In this document: positions 1-7,354 of the stretch, one piece after another | Layout of the letters: each line of letters starts with the position of its first letter | How positions within the stretch are numbered: the first letter of the stretch is position 1 | Made by a program: the position numbers and the translations under genes | Notes under the pieces: model-generated | What the model saw: only the letters and a program-made list of their open reading frames with translations | What the model was told of the DNA's origin: nothing | The model's database searches: none | Source of the DNA: G039029935 sp039029935 | GTDB lineage: Bacteria > Chloroflexota > Anaerolineae > Caldilineales > Caldilineaceae | Length of the DNA stretch: 19,689 nt | Assembly: GCA_039029935.1 (NCBI GenBank) | Contig: JBCCFC010000075.1 | Coordinates: 1-19,689, forward strand | Direction of reading: 5' to 3'

Positions 1-987
1 ATCCCGTTGTTGATCGTCATTAGTTTTATTGTCTTTGCATTGATTTCGGCTGCGCCTGGGGGGTTGATGTCGGGGTTTGAAGAGAATCCAGACTTGACAC
101 CAGAGGATATTGCGCGTCTTGAAGAGCAATTAGGGCTGAATCAACCTTGGTATGAACGCTATGTTGAGTGGGCAGGGTTGATGTTGCAGGGGGAGTGGGG
201 TTATAGCTTGGTGACCAAGCGGCCTGTGCTGGAGGAGCTTGGGGATCGACTGCCCAATACGCTGCAATTGATGATTGTCGCCTATGCCTTTACACTGCTC
301 ATCGCTATACCGATTGGCATTATTTCCGCACTACGCCAATACTCATTCTTTGACCACGTCGCAACCTTCCTTGCCTTTGTCGGGCAAGCCATTCCCATCT
401 TCTGGTTTGGGCTGGTCTTGATCATTGTTTTCAATGTCTGGCTCAAGAACCCCAACAGTCCAAACTTTGGCTTTCAGTGGTCGCATCTCTGGGACTGTAT
501 CGACTGCAAACCGTTGATGCCCGGTGGTGGCATGGCTCCCTACGGGGTTGACAACCCGACCTTTCTCCAGCGTGCCCAACACATGGTGTTGCCCGTCCTG
601 ATGCTGGGACTATTTGGGGCAGGAACCTATACGCGGTATATGCGTGGGCAAATGCTGGAAACCATTCATCTTGACTACATCCGCACGGCCCGTGCAAAAG
701 GGCTAAATGAGCGTCGTGTGATTACACGTCATGCCCTTAAAAATGCGGTCACGCCTGTCATCACCGTATTGGCACTTGATCTGCCAGGGCTATTTGGTGG
801 CGCACTCTTCACCGAGACTATCTTCTCATGGCCCGGCATGGGACGGCTCTTTTTCCGTTCTGCCGAACGGGTCGATTTCCCTGTGATTATGGCGATTGTG
901 ATGCTTAGTGCGGTCTTGATTATCACCTTCAATTTGATTGCGGATATTGCCTATGCGTATCTGGACCCCCGTGTGCGTTATGAGTAA
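1..987 (+). CDS. Peptide ABC transporter permease, DppB/OppB type (5' partial)
   Basis: Inner-membrane permease of a peptide/nickel-type importer; it would pair with the DppC-like permease downstream. The reading frame is open from the first base and the visible protein begins inside the first membrane segment (LIVISFIVFALISAAPGG), so roughly the first 10-20 residues and the start codon lie outside the window. The family pattern is clear: the APGG end of TM1, a periplasmic segment with LGLNQPWYERY and GEWGYSL, then further hydrophobic helices. The cytoplasmic EAA-type loop DYIRTARAKGL is at about visible residues 223-233, and the C-terminus is the typical AYLDPRVRYE. The extracytoplasmic loop near residues 160-180 carries a CxxC (CIDC) and a Gly-rich stretch. 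The substrate cannot be told from sequence. The binding protein and ATPases of this set, if any, would be upstream of the window. Confidence 0.93.
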   Translation: MPLLIVISFIVFALISAAPGGLMSGFEENPDLTPEDIARLEEQLGLNQPWYERYVEWAGLMLQGEWGYSLVTKRPVLEELGDRLPNTLQLMIVAYAFTLLIAIPIGIISALRQYSFFDHVATFLAFVGQAIPIFWFGLVLIIVFNVWLKNPNSPNFGFQWSHLWDCIDCKPLMPGGGMAPYGVDNPTFLQRAQHMVLPVLMLGLFGAGTYTRYMRGQMLETIHLDYIRTARAKGLNERRVITRHALKNAVTPVITVLALDLPGLFGGALFTETIFSWPGMGRLFFRSAERVDFPVIMAIVMLSAVLIITFNLIADIAYAYLDPRVRYE

Positions 988-1001
988 GAATAAGGATTTA
1001 C

Positions 1002-1039
1002 CACAGAGAGCGCAGAGGGCGCAGAGGGCGCAGAGAGGG
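1002..1039. repeat. 9-bp tandem repeat, GCGCAGAGG type
   Basis: Just after the permease stop codon there are three head-to-tail 9-bp units, two exact GCGCAGAGG and one with a final A, at 1010-1036. A related CACAGAGAG lead-in precedes them. The purine-rich, non-coding character and the position between two operon genes suggest a dispersed intergenic repeat. That it recurs elsewhere in this genome is a guess. Confidence 0.75.
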
Positions 1040-1044
1040 TAGAA

Positions 1045-1064
1045 CATAGGACTGAAATCCTATG
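1045..1064. repeat. Short stem-loop in the inter-permease spacer
   Basis: CATAGGA (1045-1051) and TCCTATG (1058-1064) are a perfect 7-bp inverted repeat around a 6-base loop CTGAAA. There is no T-run after it, so a classical intrinsic terminator is unlikely. It reads more like part of the repeat cluster filling this spacer, or a modest RNA hairpin setting relative expression of the two permeases. Confidence 0.5.
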
Positions 1065-1125
1065 CTGCTATGCAAGGCCTGCTAAAGCCAGTCTAGAACA
1101 AAAGTGCGCCTTGGCGTACTTTGCG

Positions 1126-1161
1126 TAGCAGACGCCGAATTCATAGCAGACGCCAAACTCA
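1126..1161. repeat. 18-bp imperfect tandem duplication
   Basis: Two adjacent 18-bp copies, 1126-1143 and 1144-1161, begin TAGCAGACGCC and agree at 16 of 18 positions. They lie in the spacer ahead of the DppC-like gene. A GTG at 1104 would read in frame through them into the permease, but the resulting extension looks unlike any permease N-terminus, so this is treated as non-coding. Confidence 0.6.
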
Positions 1162-1217
1162 TTCGGTGGGCATTTTATCTGCTTACCGTAGAGCTTGCGG
1201 AAGACGCGGAGCGTTTT

Positions 1218-2195
1218 ATGACGACAATGACAGCAAGACAAGATACAGTTGAAAACACCCCACGTGAAAACGAGATAACAACACCCGAATTGTCCTTGGC
1301 ATCGCATGAAGAGCGTTCAATGCGTAGCCTTGTATGGAATCAATTTAAGCGACACCGTATGGCCGTCGTTGGCACAATCGTCCTCTTTGCCCTCATGTTT
1401 GGTTCTGCCTCAGTCTCCTTTATTAGCCCCTATGACCCAGAAGTACCAGACCTACGTTCGCGCGATGAAGCACCGAGCTTGAGCCACCCAATGGGTACAG
1501 ACAGCCTGGGACGTGACATGCTCACACGGCTCCTCTATGGCGGACGCATCTCACTGACTATCGGTCTCTTAGCCACAACCGTTGGCATTACCATTGGCAC
1601 ACTCGTCGGCTCCATTGCTGGCTACTACGGTGGACGCACCGACAACGTGTTGATGCGTATGACCGACCTCTTCATCTCACTGCCACGCCTCTTTATGCTC
1701 ATCATCATGACGCTGCTGCTGCGCTCTGTTGACTTTCCCGGCATGGATATGCTGCGCGCCTTTGGTGGCGTCGGCGGCATCATTATCATTCTGGGCATCC
1801 TCTCGTGGACAGGTACATCGCGCCTTGTACGCGGTCAATTTTTGGGACTCAAGGAGAAAGAGTTTGTCGAAGCGGCACGTACATTGGGCATCAGCAACTT
1901 GCGCATCGTCTTTCGCCACGTCCTGCCCAACACGGCCACGCCTATCATCGTCGCCGCCACACTTTCTGTCGCCGGAACCATTATTGCTGAGTCGGGTCTG
2001 AGCTTCCTTGGCTTTGGTGTCCAGCCACCAACGCCGACCTGGGGCAATATGCTCAACAGTGCACAAAATGAAATGCTCAAAGGCTATTGGTGGATGGCGT
2101 TCTTCCCAGGGTTGATGATTTTCTTGACGGTGATTTCGATTAACTACGTAGGTGATGGACTGCGGGATGCGTTGGATCCGCGTAAGGTTGGGTAA
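1218..2195 (+). CDS. Peptide ABC transporter permease, DppC/OppC type
   Basis: Second permease of the first importer set, expected to form the heterodimeric membrane channel with the preceding DppB-like protein. A cytoplasmic N-terminus of about 50 residues is followed by TM1 (MAVVGTIVLFALMFGS). The OppC signature HPMGTDSLGRDMLTRLLYGGR is split here as HPMGTDSLGR and DMLTRLLYGG, at about residues 90-110. Further helices follow, then the EAA loop EFVEAARTLGIS at about 215-226, and the end GDGLRDALDPRKVG. The ATG at 1218 (325 aa) is chosen because CGGAG lies just upstream and this length suits the family; an in-frame GTG at 1104 would add 38 residues encoded by repeat-like DNA. The 230-bp spacer from the partner gene is unusually long for a B-C pair. 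Confidence 0.93.
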   Translation: MTTMTARQDTVENTPRENEITTPELSLASHEERSMRSLVWNQFKRHRMAVVGTIVLFALMFGSASVSFISPYDPEVPDLRSRDEAPSLSHPMGTDSLGRDMLTRLLYGGRISLTIGLLATTVGITIGTLVGSIAGYYGGRTDNVLMRMTDLFISLPRLFMLIIMTLLLRSVDFPGMDMLRAFGGVGGIIIILGILSWTGTSRLVRGQFLGLKEKEFVEAARTLGISNLRIVFRHVLPNTATPIIVAATLSVAGTIIAESGLSFLGFGVQPPTPTWGNMLNSAQNEMLKGYWWMAFFPGLMIFLTVISINYVGDGLRDALDPRKVG

Positions 2196-2215
2196 ACAGT
2201 CAGAGTATACTGTTT
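2194..2215 (+). terminator. Weak hairpin overlapping the permease stop codon
   Basis: AAACAGT (2194-2200) and ACTGTTT (2209-2215) form a perfect 7-bp inverted repeat with an 8-base loop; the right arm ends in TTT. It starts within the stop codon of the DppC-like gene and could be a weak end-of-operon terminator. The stem is AT-rich and the T-tract short, so this is tentative. Confidence 0.35.
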
Positions 2216-2271
2216 GCCAGCCAAGCCAAAAGATTGCACACCTCCTTGCCTCTTTCCCCGTCCATCTGTTC

Positions 2272-2300
2272 TTTTCATTGGAACCACATTGGTGTATACT
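2272..2300 (+). promoter_or_regulatory. Candidate sigma-70-type promoter for the AAA/nuclease gene
   Basis: TTTTCA (2272-2277), a 17-bp spacer and TATACT (2295-2300) lie about 130 bp upstream of the AAA-type gene. The -10 is good and the -35 is a weak match. Nothing else was found in the 2216-2430 spacer, whose short open frames look like chance. Confidence 0.35.
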
Positions 2301-2430
2301 GCACTCTATCATGGACAGCCAACAAAAACTTGGGTTCCCCAATCAGCCCTTAGTTGAACACTATATCGGTTTTGTCATAGAGATGGAGCCATTTGGCGAA
2401 GCCCAGGATTAACTTGGAGAATATTGATAG

Positions 2431-4050
2431 ATGAGACATTTTCATTCGTATGGTCCCGTTGATATAGAAGAACACTTTGCGGTAGATCGCAGATGTATGG
2501 TGGATCGTTGCTTGAACCAGCTTGTTGGAAATCGAAGCAAAAGCGGACATTACTTTACCATTTGGGGACCTCGACAAACAGGAAAAACATGGCTACTGCG
2601 CCAGATGAAAACCGAAATTCCAGCCAAATATGGTGATCAATTTACGGTATTTACCTTTTCCTTGGGGAATTTGCGTGGCATGGAGGATCAACCACCAGAC
2701 CACTGGAATTCAACGCTTTTGCCACAAATGTTGACAGACGTTTTGGAACTCTCTCTGCCGGGTAGCCCTATCATCCAAACCTGGAAAGAATTTGCACAAC
2801 TTTTTGCCAAAGAGGGTGGACTGTGGCAGACGCCGCTCATTTTGATGATTGATGAGGCTGATACTGCGCCCCCTGTTTTGCTGGATTGGATTGCGGGTCG
2901 TTTCCGTGAGTTGTATCTGAATCGTGAAGAAAATTGGTTACATGGATTGGCATTGATTGGTGTGCGCGCTGTTTTGGGCATTGAAAGTAAGCGCGGCTCG
3001 CCCTTTAATGTGCAAAAGTCGCTGCATGTTGGCAATCTGAGCCGCACCGAAGTGCAGGAGATGTATCAACAATATCAAGCTGAAAGTGGTCAGTTGATTG
3101 AACCAAACGTGGTGGAAGCCATTTATCAGGACACCAATGGACAACCTGGGCTGGTTTCTTGGTTTGGCGAATTGCTGACCGAAAAATTTAATACAACGCC
3201 CGAACAGCCGATTACGCTGGAAAATTGGAAATGGACGCAACACAAAGCTCGCTATGTTGAACCCAACAACACCGTGCTGAATTTAATTGCCAAGGCGCAG
3301 GACCCAGATTATCTGCCCTTTCTTGCTAGACTGTATAGCCAGTCGGACCAACCCTTTGCCTTTCATGATCCACAAGTGAACTACCTGTATATGCATGGTA
3401 TCATCGCCTCCAAAACGGTGAAAGCTGATGATGGCGAAGTTACCGAGGTCTGTTGTTTTAGCTCACCTTTTATTCAGGACACGCTCTATCACGCCTTTCG
3501 CACGATTTTGGTCGGTCGTGACAATCCCATTTTGGTCCTGCACCCACTAGATGAATTGACCGATGTATTTGCGGACCCAAATAAAATCGATCTGCCCGCG
3601 CTGCTGCGACGCTATAAAGAGTTTTTAGCCCAACTTCGTGAAAAAGGCATCAACCCGTGGAAAGACCAACCACGCCGTAAAACCGATTATCAACTGATGG
3701 AAGCGGTGGGGCATTTCCACCTCTATGCTTGGCTTAAAGATGCGCTTGCCAGTGCAGCATCCGTCAGCCCAGAATTTCCGACAGGCAATGGGCAGGTGGA
3801 CCTGCACATTCGGCGGCGCAGAAATGGTCACGAGCAAATTGGTCTGATTGAGGTGAAAAGCTTTTCCACCGCGACTATGCTCAAAAAGGATCGCACACAG
3901 GCCGCTCGCTATGCGCGCAGTGTGGGGCTGAACTACGTGACGTTAGCCGTCTTCGTACCTGTGTTGGATGAAGATGTGTTGACGCAGCTATCGGTGACAG
4001 AGACTGTCAGTGGGGTGGATGTGACTGTGGTGGCGATTGGGTGGGTGTAG
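2431..4050 (+). CDS. AAA-type ATPase with C-terminal PD-(D/E)XK nuclease-like domain
   Basis: Cytoplasmic 539-aa protein of two parts. The N-terminal P-loop ATPase has Walker A GPRQTGKT at residues 46-53 and Walker B LILMIDEAD at about 136-144. Around 189-215 there is a segment (SPFNVQKSLHVGNLSRTEV) of the kind seen in AAA-like families abundant in Chloroflexota and Cyanobacteria. A helical middle region follows. The C-terminal part (about 420-515) shows the order expected of a PD-(D/E)XK fold: a helix with Glu near 423, GQVDLHI with Asp near 455, and LIEVKSF with E-V-K near 473-475, followed by a helix and a beta-strand. GGAGA at 2416-2420, 10 bases from the ATG, supports the start. Its biochemical role is not known to me. 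Nucleic-acid cleavage or a defence/transposition-like job is inference. It is transcribed convergently with the retropepsin operon. Confidence 0.8.
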   Translation: MRHFHSYGPVDIEEHFAVDRRCMVDRCLNQLVGNRSKSGHYFTIWGPRQTGKTWLLRQMKTEIPAKYGDQFTVFTFSLGNLRGMEDQPPDHWNSTLLPQMLTDVLELSLPGSPIIQTWKEFAQLFAKEGGLWQTPLILMIDEADTAPPVLLDWIAGRFRELYLNREENWLHGLALIGVRAVLGIESKRGSPFNVQKSLHVGNLSRTEVQEMYQQYQAESGQLIEPNVVEAIYQDTNGQPGLVSWFGELLTEKFNTTPEQPITLENWKWTQHKARYVEPNNTVLNLIAKAQDPDYLPFLARLYSQSDQPFAFHDPQVNYLYMHGIIASKTVKADDGEVTEVCCFSSPFIQDTLYHAFRTILVGRDNPILVLHPLDELTDVFADPNKIDLPALLRRYKEFLAQLREKGINPWKDQPRRKTDYQLMEAVGHFHLYAWLKDALASAASVSPEFPTGNGQVDLHIRRRRNGHEQIGLIEVKSFSTATMLKKDRTQAARYARSVGLNYVTLAVFVPVLDEDVLTQLSVTETVSGVDVTVVAIGWV

Positions 4051-4113
4051 TTTATCTGTTGCGTAGACATCCTTCTGCGCTTAAATTATAGAGCAGATAC
4101 CCTTGTCTATTCA

Positions 4114-4578
4114 TTACATCAGTTCACCAAAATAAAACAGGTTACTAGCAGGATCGACAGCAAAACGGATACGATTCAGAAAACCATCCAGCCCGATAAA
4201 GTTTGGGAATCTCCATTGGTCCCCTGTCCGCAAGGTGGGGATAAAAACGGTTGCGACCACTTCCTGTGTTTCACCAAGAACGGCTGGTATGCGTATCGGT
4301 AAACGATATAACGTCCCCTGATATGTAATACCGCGGATGCTCATTGGCATCACATGCATCTCGAGCGGCTCGGCATAATGAGCAACCTCCTCGAATAGAA
4401 TAGGGTCTAAAATACACCAAGGCGCGCCTGTGTCAACAATAAAGGACGTAGGTTTGAGATCATCCGCCAAATAGATATTGATCACAATACGCGCTGTCTT
4501 ATCATCTTCGTAATGATCAAGATATTCTACTGCGCCTTGGACAAAGATATCCAACCCCAATGGTAAATGAGTACTCAT
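4114..4578 (-). CDS. Retropepsin-like aspartic protease, single domain
   Basis: A 154-aa soluble protein with the retropepsin layout. A beta-rich N-terminal segment leads to the catalytic motif FIVDTGAPW (D49-T50-G51). A hydrophobic-Gly segment, FIGLDGFLNRIRFAVDP, sits near residues 127-143 and fits the second half of the fold. With one DTG per chain, a homodimer would be needed for activity, as known for the family. No signal peptide is visible, so it should act in the cytoplasm. The ATG at 4578 overlaps the previous gene's stop codon as TAATG, implying translational coupling. Its substrate is unknown. The stop codon is 63 bp from the end of the convergent AAA-type gene, and I saw no convincing terminator in that gap. 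Confidence 0.8.
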   Translation of the reverse strand: MSTHLPLGLDIFVQGAVEYLDHYEDDKTARIVINIYLADDLKPTSFIVDTGAPWCILDPILFEEVAHYAEPLEMHVMPMSIRGITYQGTLYRLPIRIPAVLGETQEVVATVFIPTLRTGDQWRFPNFIGLDGFLNRIRFAVDPASNLFYFGELM

Positions 4579-5144
4579 TACGAAATCACCTTATGGATAA
4601 TTGTATCGTTTGCCAAGATTTCTGGTCCACCAAGTGAATCAATAATCTGATTGAACTCATTTCTTGTTGGTGCATCAGCAATCAGTTCACCATTTTTAAC
4701 TGCCAACCAATGCCCAATTTCATAGTCATCGTTGTGTTCGCGTATCCATGCTGCAGATGCCTTTAGCGCACCTGGCGTGTTGAGCGGCCATGTACGTTTA
4801 ATACGCCGTACTGTAGGTTTCTCAAATAACTTTCGTACATTGGCAAAGGGCTGGCTATTAGGGAATCGTTCAATGGCGATTTGAGAGAGATAGTCTGCTT
4901 GCTTTGAATCAACATATCCAAGCGTTATCCCGATGGCCTTGGTAATTTGTTCCTCGCTCGCAACTGTCCAATCTAGCTGTTTCATCAAACGTCGATAGGC
5001 ACGCCCATTCCGTTGCTCGGCAACTGCCCATAGCTCATCGACCAGCTTATCTGTCGGTGCAATTTTTACAAGTTCATCACGACTTTTTTGTGCGCCATTC
5101 TGACTGTGTGTGCCATTGTCACTTGATGCAATATCCGTATACAT
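4578..5144 (-). CDS. Helical protein with C-terminal W-L-A-V-x-N-G domain, retropepsin partner
   Basis: A 188-aa uncharacterised protein. Residues 1-25 are polar and probably disordered. About 30-110 is helical, ending in a pattern like ALxxG..ADYLSQIAIERFPNSQ. About 128-188 is a compact module with AAWIREHNDDYEIGHWLAV followed by NGELIADA and a final beta-strand, which resembles small DUF5678-type domains (similarity judged by eye). The start is the ATG at 5144 because AAAGGA lies 9 bases upstream; the in-frame TTG at 5162 would swallow that ribosome site. The stop overlaps the protease start by one base, so the two are probably made together. A role as substrate, adaptor or regulator of the protease is inference from this coupling. 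Confidence 0.65.
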   Translation of the reverse strand: MYTDIASSDNGTHSQNGAQKSRDELVKIAPTDKLVDELWAVAEQRNGRAYRRLMKQLDWTVASEEQITKAIGITLGYVDSKQADYLSQIAIERFPNSQPFANVRKLFEKPTVRRIKRTWPLNTPGALKASAAWIREHNDDYEIGHWLAVKNGELIADAPTRNEFNQIIDSLGGPEILANDTIIHKVIS

Positions 5145-5191
5145 AAACCCTATTCCTTTCAACTATGATGGGGATCCTTGCCCATGCTACA

Positions 5192-5209
5192 GATTTGATA
5201 TATCAAATC
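5192..5209. promoter_or_regulatory. Perfect 18-bp palindrome, candidate operator
   Basis: GATTTGATATATCAAATC is perfectly self-complementary and lies about 48 bp ahead of the ATG at 5144, in the 108-bp gap between the S9 peptidase and the helical-protein/retropepsin pair. Read on the minus strand, TTGAGG followed 16-17 bases later by TGATAT/GATATA could be a weak promoter whose -10 falls in this palindrome. That is what a repressor-bound operator would look like. A second, 10-bp palindrome AGGATATCCT is at 5236-5245. The regulator is unknown. Confidence 0.45.
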
Positions 5210-5252
5210 CCTAAGAGTTACCCTCAAATACGGAGAGGATATCCTATGACAT

Positions 5253-7331
5253 TTATTGTACTTCATCACAAGATATCAAACCAGCTTTGGGAGGGACAAC
5301 TGGTTTTAGATATCTATCAAACCAACGCAAAATATGCGCCAGTCTCGCTATTCTCCGATCCGTCCGTCCAGACCGCGACAAATTATGTGATTCCTCTGGA
5401 AACAGCACCAACTCCGTCTCTACACCCAACACCTTCAATGCCACATACAACTGCTCGGCCTGTTCCAATGAACACATCATATCCTGCTCGCTGTGGAGTA
5501 TCAACGTCGGTGTCGTACAGCCACCAATATCCTTCAGCGGTGACTGTCGCCAATAGTTCTCGACATTCTCCCAAGGCGACTCGCCCCCAAAGACAAACTG
5601 ACGCTGCCAGTTGAGATACTTTGTGCCAAAGTCACTGATACGGTTGCTGATACAACGTTGGGTGACGGCTGCCTGAAAACGATCCGTGCGTCCAATGATA
5701 AAGTTGGTCATGTACCCACCATAGCTGCCGCCAGTCACGCCCATACGCTGATGATCAATGTAGGGTCGTTGCATCACTTTATCGACCCATGCCATTACAT
5801 CGGCATAGTCCGGCCCACCCATGTCGTTGACCATTGCCTTGGCGTGAGCCTCCCCATAACCACGCCCACCACGCGGATTACAAAAGTAGACAACATAGCC
5901 TTGTGCGGCTAAGTAATAAAATTCATGCATAAAGCAGTTGGCATATTGCGTCAACGGCCCACCGTGAATCTCTAAAATAGATGGGTATTGCTGGCTGGGA
6001 TCAAACCCGGGTGGCTTGAGAATCCACCCCTGCAAGTCATTGTCTGCTGCCCCTTTGAACCAAACCTCTTCAATGTCGCCTAGCTCCATTTCATTGAGCC
6101 AATCTTCATTCAAGTGCGTCAACTGACAACCTACTTCGGCTGCACCATCCTCCACACCACGCACCCAAAGTTGGCCTGGACTGCGCCACGTGGCAAAGAA
6201 ATAGGCCAACGTCGATTGGGCTTTGTCAATGGTGTAGGTGCCCACGACACCTTCTTGATGAATGATGGGTTGTATCATTGCCTCTGGCTCTTTGGTTGAG
6301 ATGGCATTGAGCAGCGTATTACCCCGATGAGTTGTTTGGAAGAAGATACGCTCACCATCGTTGGACCATACAGGTGGCATCATCACGGCTCCACCCAAAT
6401 CATTGAGCGAAACATTGCCCGCATGTTGGTCGATATGGGCTGTCAATGAACGTGCTGGCTCAGTGCCATCCATAGGCACAATCCATAGCTGCATGTTCTT
6501 CCACGAATTGCCCTCACCATCACGCCCATAATAGGCGATCCACGCACCGTCAGGTGAGAAAACAGGATTTGACTTTGCACCAACTCGTGTACTCAGCTTA
6601 AGCCATGCTGATTCATCCTGCACATTGCCCGATGCTGACATCACAAACAGATCGACAGCACCAGGATGAAAGTCAGGGTCCTCGCTGCGGTTGGAGAAAA
6701 AGGCAATCTTGCTGCCGTCTGGTGACCAGACGGGTTCAATTTCGCTGTAGATGCTTCCATCCGTTAATTGTGTGGCCTCACCTGTGTGGGCATCAACGAC
6801 CCAAATATGCACCCGTTCATCGGGCAGATAGCCTCCACCGTCCACCTTATAGGTGACACGTGTGATATGACGTGCGACAATGCCCAGTCGTTTCTTGGCT
6901 TCATCCTGCTCACGCTCAATGGTCGCCTTGTCCTTGGGGCGAAAGGCGCAGACATAACGTGTGCCATCCGGTGACCACTGAAAGGTAAAAATACGCCCGT
7001 TGAAGTTGGTGACAGGGCGGGGTGCGCCCCCCTGAAAGGGGATGATAGTCAGTTGCGATTTACCATGTTGGTTGGACATATAGGCAATTTGTGTACCATC
7101 GGGCGACCATTGCGGTTGGGTGTCTACATGGTTGCCAAAGGTAAATTGTCGTGCGTTTCCATCATGGCTAACATTATTAATAGTCGCAATCCATAAATTG
7201 CTATATTTCTTCTCTGTTTTGCGGTCAACCCGCTGTACAGAAAAGACGACATGCTGACCATCTGGTGAAATAGCGCAGCCCGAAATTGGTTGAAAACGAT
7301 ATAAATCTTGTGTTGATATGTGTGCTGTCAT
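5253..7331 (-). CDS. S9 family prolyl-oligopeptidase-type serine peptidase
   Basis: A 692-aa enzyme that cleaves short peptides; no signal peptide, so cytoplasmic. The N-terminal two-thirds is a beta-propeller with repeated blades marked by WSPDG/SPDG motifs (near residues 22, 76, 120, 203, 259 and a variant WSNDG near 322). The C-terminal alpha/beta hydrolase has the oxyanion HGGP at about 456-459 and the nucleophile motif GGSYGGYM (Ser536). Asp617 lies in HSEQDMM and His649 in EESHNLSR, completing the triad. This matches acylaminoacyl-peptidase-like S9C enzymes. The ATG at 7331 is chosen over upstream in-frame starts because GGAGA sits 7 bases before it and the protein then begins with the expected propeller. 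It follows the acetyltransferase by 23 bp, so they form one operon. With the nearby peptide importer, digestion of imported peptides is a reasonable inference. Confidence 0.93.
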   Translation of the reverse strand: MTAHISTQDLYRFQPISGCAISPDGQHVVFSVQRVDRKTEKKYSNLWIATINNVSHDGNARQFTFGNHVDTQPQWSPDGTQIAYMSNQHGKSQLTIIPFQGGAPRPVTNFNGRIFTFQWSPDGTRYVCAFRPKDKATIEREQDEAKKRLGIVARHITRVTYKVDGGGYLPDERVHIWVVDAHTGEATQLTDGSIYSEIEPVWSPDGSKIAFFSNRSEDPDFHPGAVDLFVMSASGNVQDESAWLKLSTRVGAKSNPVFSPDGAWIAYYGRDGEGNSWKNMQLWIVPMDGTEPARSLTAHIDQHAGNVSLNDLGGAVMMPPVWSNDGERIFFQTTHRGNTLLNAISTKEPEAMIQPIIHQEGVVGTYTIDKAQSTLAYFFATWRSPGQLWVRGVEDGAAEVGCQLTHLNEDWLNEMELGDIEEVWFKGAADNDLQGWILKPPGFDPSQQYPSILEIHGGPLTQYANCFMHEFYYLAAQGYVVYFCNPRGGRGYGEAHAKAMVNDMGGPDYADVMAWVDKVMQRPYIDHQRMGVTGGSYGGYMTNFIIGRTDRFQAAVTQRCISNRISDFGTKYLNWQRQFVFGGESPWENVENYWRQSPLKDIGGCTTPTLILHSEQDMMCSLEQAEQLYVALKVLGVETELVLFPEESHNLSRSGRTDRRIARLAHILRWFDRYLKPVVPPKAGLISCDEVQ

Positions 7332-7354
7332 AGTTTGGTCTCCACTACATTTTA

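Noticed and set aside
1677..2342. 221-codon open frame on the minus strand
   Set aside because: It lies antisense over the DppC-like permease, is rich in His, Cys and Gln without any domain pattern, and has no ribosome site. It is a shadow of the real gene.
4053..4099. TATCTG / CAGATA as a terminator between the convergent AAA and retropepsin genes
   Set aside because: Only 6 bp of pairing around a 35-base loop and no T-run; too weak to call.
5165..5614. 149-codon plus-strand open frame
   Set aside because: Most of it overlaps the 3' end of the S9 peptidase gene, where the catalytic residues are encoded on the other strand. The composition is low-complexity Pro/Thr/Ser.
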